From: Bacteroidota bacterium
Lineage (GTDB): Bacteria; Bacteroidota; Bacteroidia; UBA7662; CANHCV01
Direction: 5' to 3'
Length of the DNA stretch: 45,255 nt
Assembly (NCBI GenBank): GCA_947501265.1
Contig: CANMVY010000015.1
Span: forward strand, 1 to 45,255
Position numbers and translations under genes: made by a program. The notes below the pieces were generated by a model. It did not search any database. It was not told the DNA's origin and saw only the letters and a program-made list of their open reading frames with translations. Numbering within the stretch: the first letter of the stretch is position 1; every line of letters starts with the position of its first letter. Of the stretch, positions 43,207 to 45,255 are shown one piece after another.

Positions 43207-44403
43207 TTAGTTATTGATAAACTGAGTACAATCGGTTTTATTGGTATTTCTTCCATCCCCCATGAAAATATTTCGCCAGAATTTCTGGATCTTCCCCAAA
43301 AAAGATCGATCGTATTTAATTGGTTTTGGGAAACAATTATCGCAAGTGGCGGAGTTGATGTACCCCCCCGCTTCCAAATTGTTATTCAAAATTCCTGCGG
43401 AAGTATAATTAACATTTCCAAGAGGCTGTTCCATTTGAGCGATGATGCCGTATTCATTTTTCCCACGACTTGATTTTTTTAGAGTAGCGGTATTAACGGG
43501 TGAAAAACAGAAATTCAAACACACGACATCCGAAGCATTATTGCTCCATCCATTTCTGCGGTAATACATACCCACAAATCCAACTCCAGGTCGATTTACT
43601 TTTATCCCCAATTGTTGGGAAAATTGACTGCCATACCATGGTAATTTACCCTGGTTAAACAACATCCAATCAGCAATAAACAAAAGCTCTTCGTTCCTAT
43701 ATTGCGGTTTCCTTAAGTTGTGATGTCCATGGATAATCCACCTCATGGGGGTAACATATTTTCCACCTAAAAAGTTGTAGTTGGGCTTGGTTAAATGATC
43801 AACGGATGCGCCGATTAGATGACCCGGTCTTTTTATATTACTCGAATTTTTCTTTTTTCCCCAATTATTACTCCAGGTTTCCCATGCAAAGGATAAACCG
43901 GCTGAAAAATCGTCGTTCTTTTGGTCATCCAATTGCATAATGGCTGCAGTGGGCATTCCAACCAATCCGGCCAATTTATCCAATTGATCGGGGAAGACCA
44001 AGCGATTGGGGTTGATGAACTTTCTCACATTGGAATACTGTACCCCATAGGCAATGTCCAAATTTTTATTGAACTCAATTTTCCCTCCTATGGCCACGCT
44101 AAAGCTATTGGTGGCCAATAAAGCATCGCCCTCTTTCAGGGTTAAATAATTGACTGAAATGCCATGTTTAATGGAATTCAGGAAGGCTGAGCCGTAAAAA
44201 TTACTGTACCGATACCTTTGGTACAGCCCAATGTATTGTGCTTTGGTAATGGCCTTTGCACTGAAACAACGACTACTCAATCCCAATAAGGAAGGATTAA
44301 TGTATCCAGGCGCATAGTACAATTGCGAGAAAAACGGATCCTGGGCGTACAATTTGCCTAAGCCTAAGAAGGCAAAAAGAAATAAGATGCTTAATTTTTT
44401 CAT
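43207..44403 (-). CDS. PorP/SprF-family type IX secretion membrane protein
   Basis: A 398-residue outer-membrane protein (signal peptide MKKLSILFLFAFLGLGKLYAQ) of the PorP/SprF family, opening with DPFFSQLYYAPGYINPSLLG. These proteins work with the type IX secretion system, commonly next to a large surface protein with a gliding-type C-terminal domain, as SprF does for SprB. Here the upstream gene is exactly such a protein, and its stop is one base before this ATG. A dedicated role in exporting or anchoring that partner is strongly suggested. The C-terminal 80 residues (CDNCFPKP, KNEYG) are less typical. Confidence 0.93.
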   Translation of the reverse strand: MKKLSILFLFAFLGLGKLYAQDPFFSQLYYAPGYINPSLLGLSSRCFSAKAITKAQYIGLYQRYRYSNFYGSAFLNSIKHGISVNYLTLKEGDALLATNSFSVAIGGKIEFNKNLDIAYGVQYSNVRKFINPNRLVFPDQLDKLAGLVGMPTAAIMQLDDQKNDDFSAGLSFAWETWSNNWGKKKNSSNIKRPGHLIGASVDHLTKPNYNFLGGKYVTPMRWIIHGHHNLRKPQYRNEELLFIADWMLFNQGKLPWYGSQFSQQLGIKVNRPGVGFVGMYYRRNGWSNNASDVVCLNFCFSPVNTATLKKSSRGKNEYGIIAQMEQPLGNVNYTSAGILNNNLEAGGYINSATCDNCFPKPIKYDRSFLGKIQKFWRNIFMGDGRNTNKTDCTQFINN

Positions 44404-44404
44404 G

Positions 44405-45255
44405 TTATCGGATTAAAGTAACGGTACCGTCTTTTCTGATTTTATTTTTTCTATTTTCATCCAATCTTGGAACTCCATTCGGGACTGTGGTTTTTGAACC
44501 GTTCCAATTTACAGAAGGTGAATTCACCGAAGGAGAATAGAAAGAAGCTTCTGCACTCCAGTAATACACATCCTGAGGTAAAGGATTTCCATTTTTATCT
44601 TTTCCATCCCAACCCCTTTCTAAAATTGGAGAACCATTGGAATCGAGCTCGGTCGTTTCAAAGAGCATTTGTCCAAAAGTATTGTACACTTTGAAGTGGT
44701 AAGATTGGAGATTTACCCCAACTCCATTAAATCTGCTCACGGCAAATGGCCCATCGGGTTGGAAGGCATTAGGGAAATAGAGCGCAGAAGGATGAAGACC
44801 TAAATAAATCATCCTGTAGATGGAGTCTTCACACAATTCAGGTGTTGTGACTTTTAGTTTTACTTTGATCCAACCGGTATCTGGAGCGGTAAACATCGGG
44901 TTGTAAACGGTATCGGTTGAATAATCGCCAAAGTTCCAAAGATGTCCGAGAGGCAAAGGAGTAGATCGAGTGCTGAAATAGAAATTTCGGTGAGGCACAA
45001 ACTTAATGGAGTCATCCACTACAAAATTCGCTTTCGGTTTTTGGAAGACTTGAATGTATCCGTTTCGGGTTAATGTATCGTTACATCCAAACTGACCCAA
45101 AGCAATCATGGTAACGGTGTAGGGCGAATTGGGATAGCTGTAGAAAGCCCTGACGGTATCTTTGTTGGAAACGGTTCCATTTCCAAGGTCCCAAATCACA
45201 CCGGTGTAATTCACAGATTGGTTGAAGAAATTCACCGTTAAGGTATCGCAACCAC
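44405..45255 (-). CDS. Large surface protein with PKD domains and T9SS type B (gliding-type) C-terminus, partial
   Basis: The C-terminal part of a longer protein; the frame stays open to the window edge, so the start lies to the right. It shows two PKD-type beta-sandwiches (VIWDLGNGTVSNKDTV, HLWNFGDYSTDTVYNPMFTAPDTG). These lead to a T9SS type B / gliding-motility C-terminal domain with YFPNAFQPDG, FKVYNTFGQMLFETTE and GWDGKDKNGNPLPQDVYYW. The tail (KIRKDGTVTLIR) ends one base before the PorP/SprF start. It is predicted to be exported through the type IX system and displayed on the cell surface as an adhesin-like protein. Total size is unknown. Confidence 0.92.
   Translation of the reverse strand, partial: GCDTLTVNFFNQSVNYTGVIWDLGNGTVSNKDTVRAFYSYPNSPYTVTMIALGQFGCNDTLTRNGYIQVFQKPKANFVVDDSIKFVPHRNFYFSTRSTPLPLGHLWNFGDYSTDTVYNPMFTAPDTGWIKVKLKVTTPELCEDSIYRMIYLGLHPSALYFPNAFQPDGPFAVSRFNGVGVNLQSYHFKVYNTFGQMLFETTELDSNGSPILERGWDGKDKNGNPLPQDVYYWSAEASFYSPSVNSPSVNWNGSKTTVPNGVPRLDENRKNKIRKDGTVTLIR

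Overview
The window looks like a chromosome segment of a Bacteroidota bacterium, most likely Flavobacteriales (a Crocinitomicaceae/Fluviicola-like relative is my guess). Three observations support this. Several genes carry the Bacteroidota TAnnTTTG promoter box. Two proteins have type IX secretion (T9SS) sorting domains, beside a PorP/SprF-family protein. The housekeeping enzymes have Bacteroidota-style forms: short AMP nucleosidase, AsnS with a coiled-coil insert, and paired S46/S9 dipeptidyl peptidases. No phage, insertion sequence, CRISPR array or tRNA gene was seen.

Layout. 1-174: 5S rRNA and its terminator, the end of an rRNA operon. 245-6260: a plus-strand run with gltX, a small unknown protein, a crotonase, a glycosyltransferase, a saccharopine-dehydrogenase-like enzyme and an AIM24-like protein, mostly with overlapping or near-touching ends. 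6261-8509: a small PD-(D/E)XK nuclease-like gene divergent from amn-holA. 8819-10033: a secreted LamG protein with a T9SS type A tail. 10099-13674: asnS, guaB and a DUF4286 protein. 13686-16312: a TPR protein divergent from a carboxypeptidase-regulatory-like protein. 16364-20639: two periplasmic dipeptidyl peptidases (DPP7-like and DPP5-like). 20741-22534: typA. 22576-24344: a two-gene unit of unknown function, a vWA protein and a protein with a Cys4 cluster. 24596-29360: gmhB, then smc overlapping a PAS plus histidine-kinase dimerisation protein that has no ATPase domain. 29389-32119: YceI, a divergent SUMF1-like protein and a GH29 fucosidase that overlaps ydeP. 32116-35648: ydeP, trmD, rimM. 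35732-39359: a lipoprotein, a MauE-thioredoxin fusion, small zinc and membrane proteins and an M23 peptidase. 39399-39820: a DUF1810 gene broken by an apparent one-base deletion. 39836-45255: a tightly coupled five-gene surface cluster running off the right edge.

How the genes work together. The left two thirds are mostly core functions: translation (gltX, asnS, trmD, rimM, typA), replication and chromosome segregation (holA, smc), purine metabolism (guaB, amn) and peptide use (the DPP pair). The most unusual content is at 22576-24344 and 39836-45255. The second is a run of a gliding-type adhesin, a PorP/SprF protein, an outer-membrane protein, an esterase-CAP-barrel fusion with a hexanucleotide repeat linker, and a barrel-like protein. 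Successive genes are separated by one base or overlap by four. I read it as one surface-exported module. Promoter boxes of several genes lie only 4-6 bases from the start codon, which suggests leaderless transcripts.
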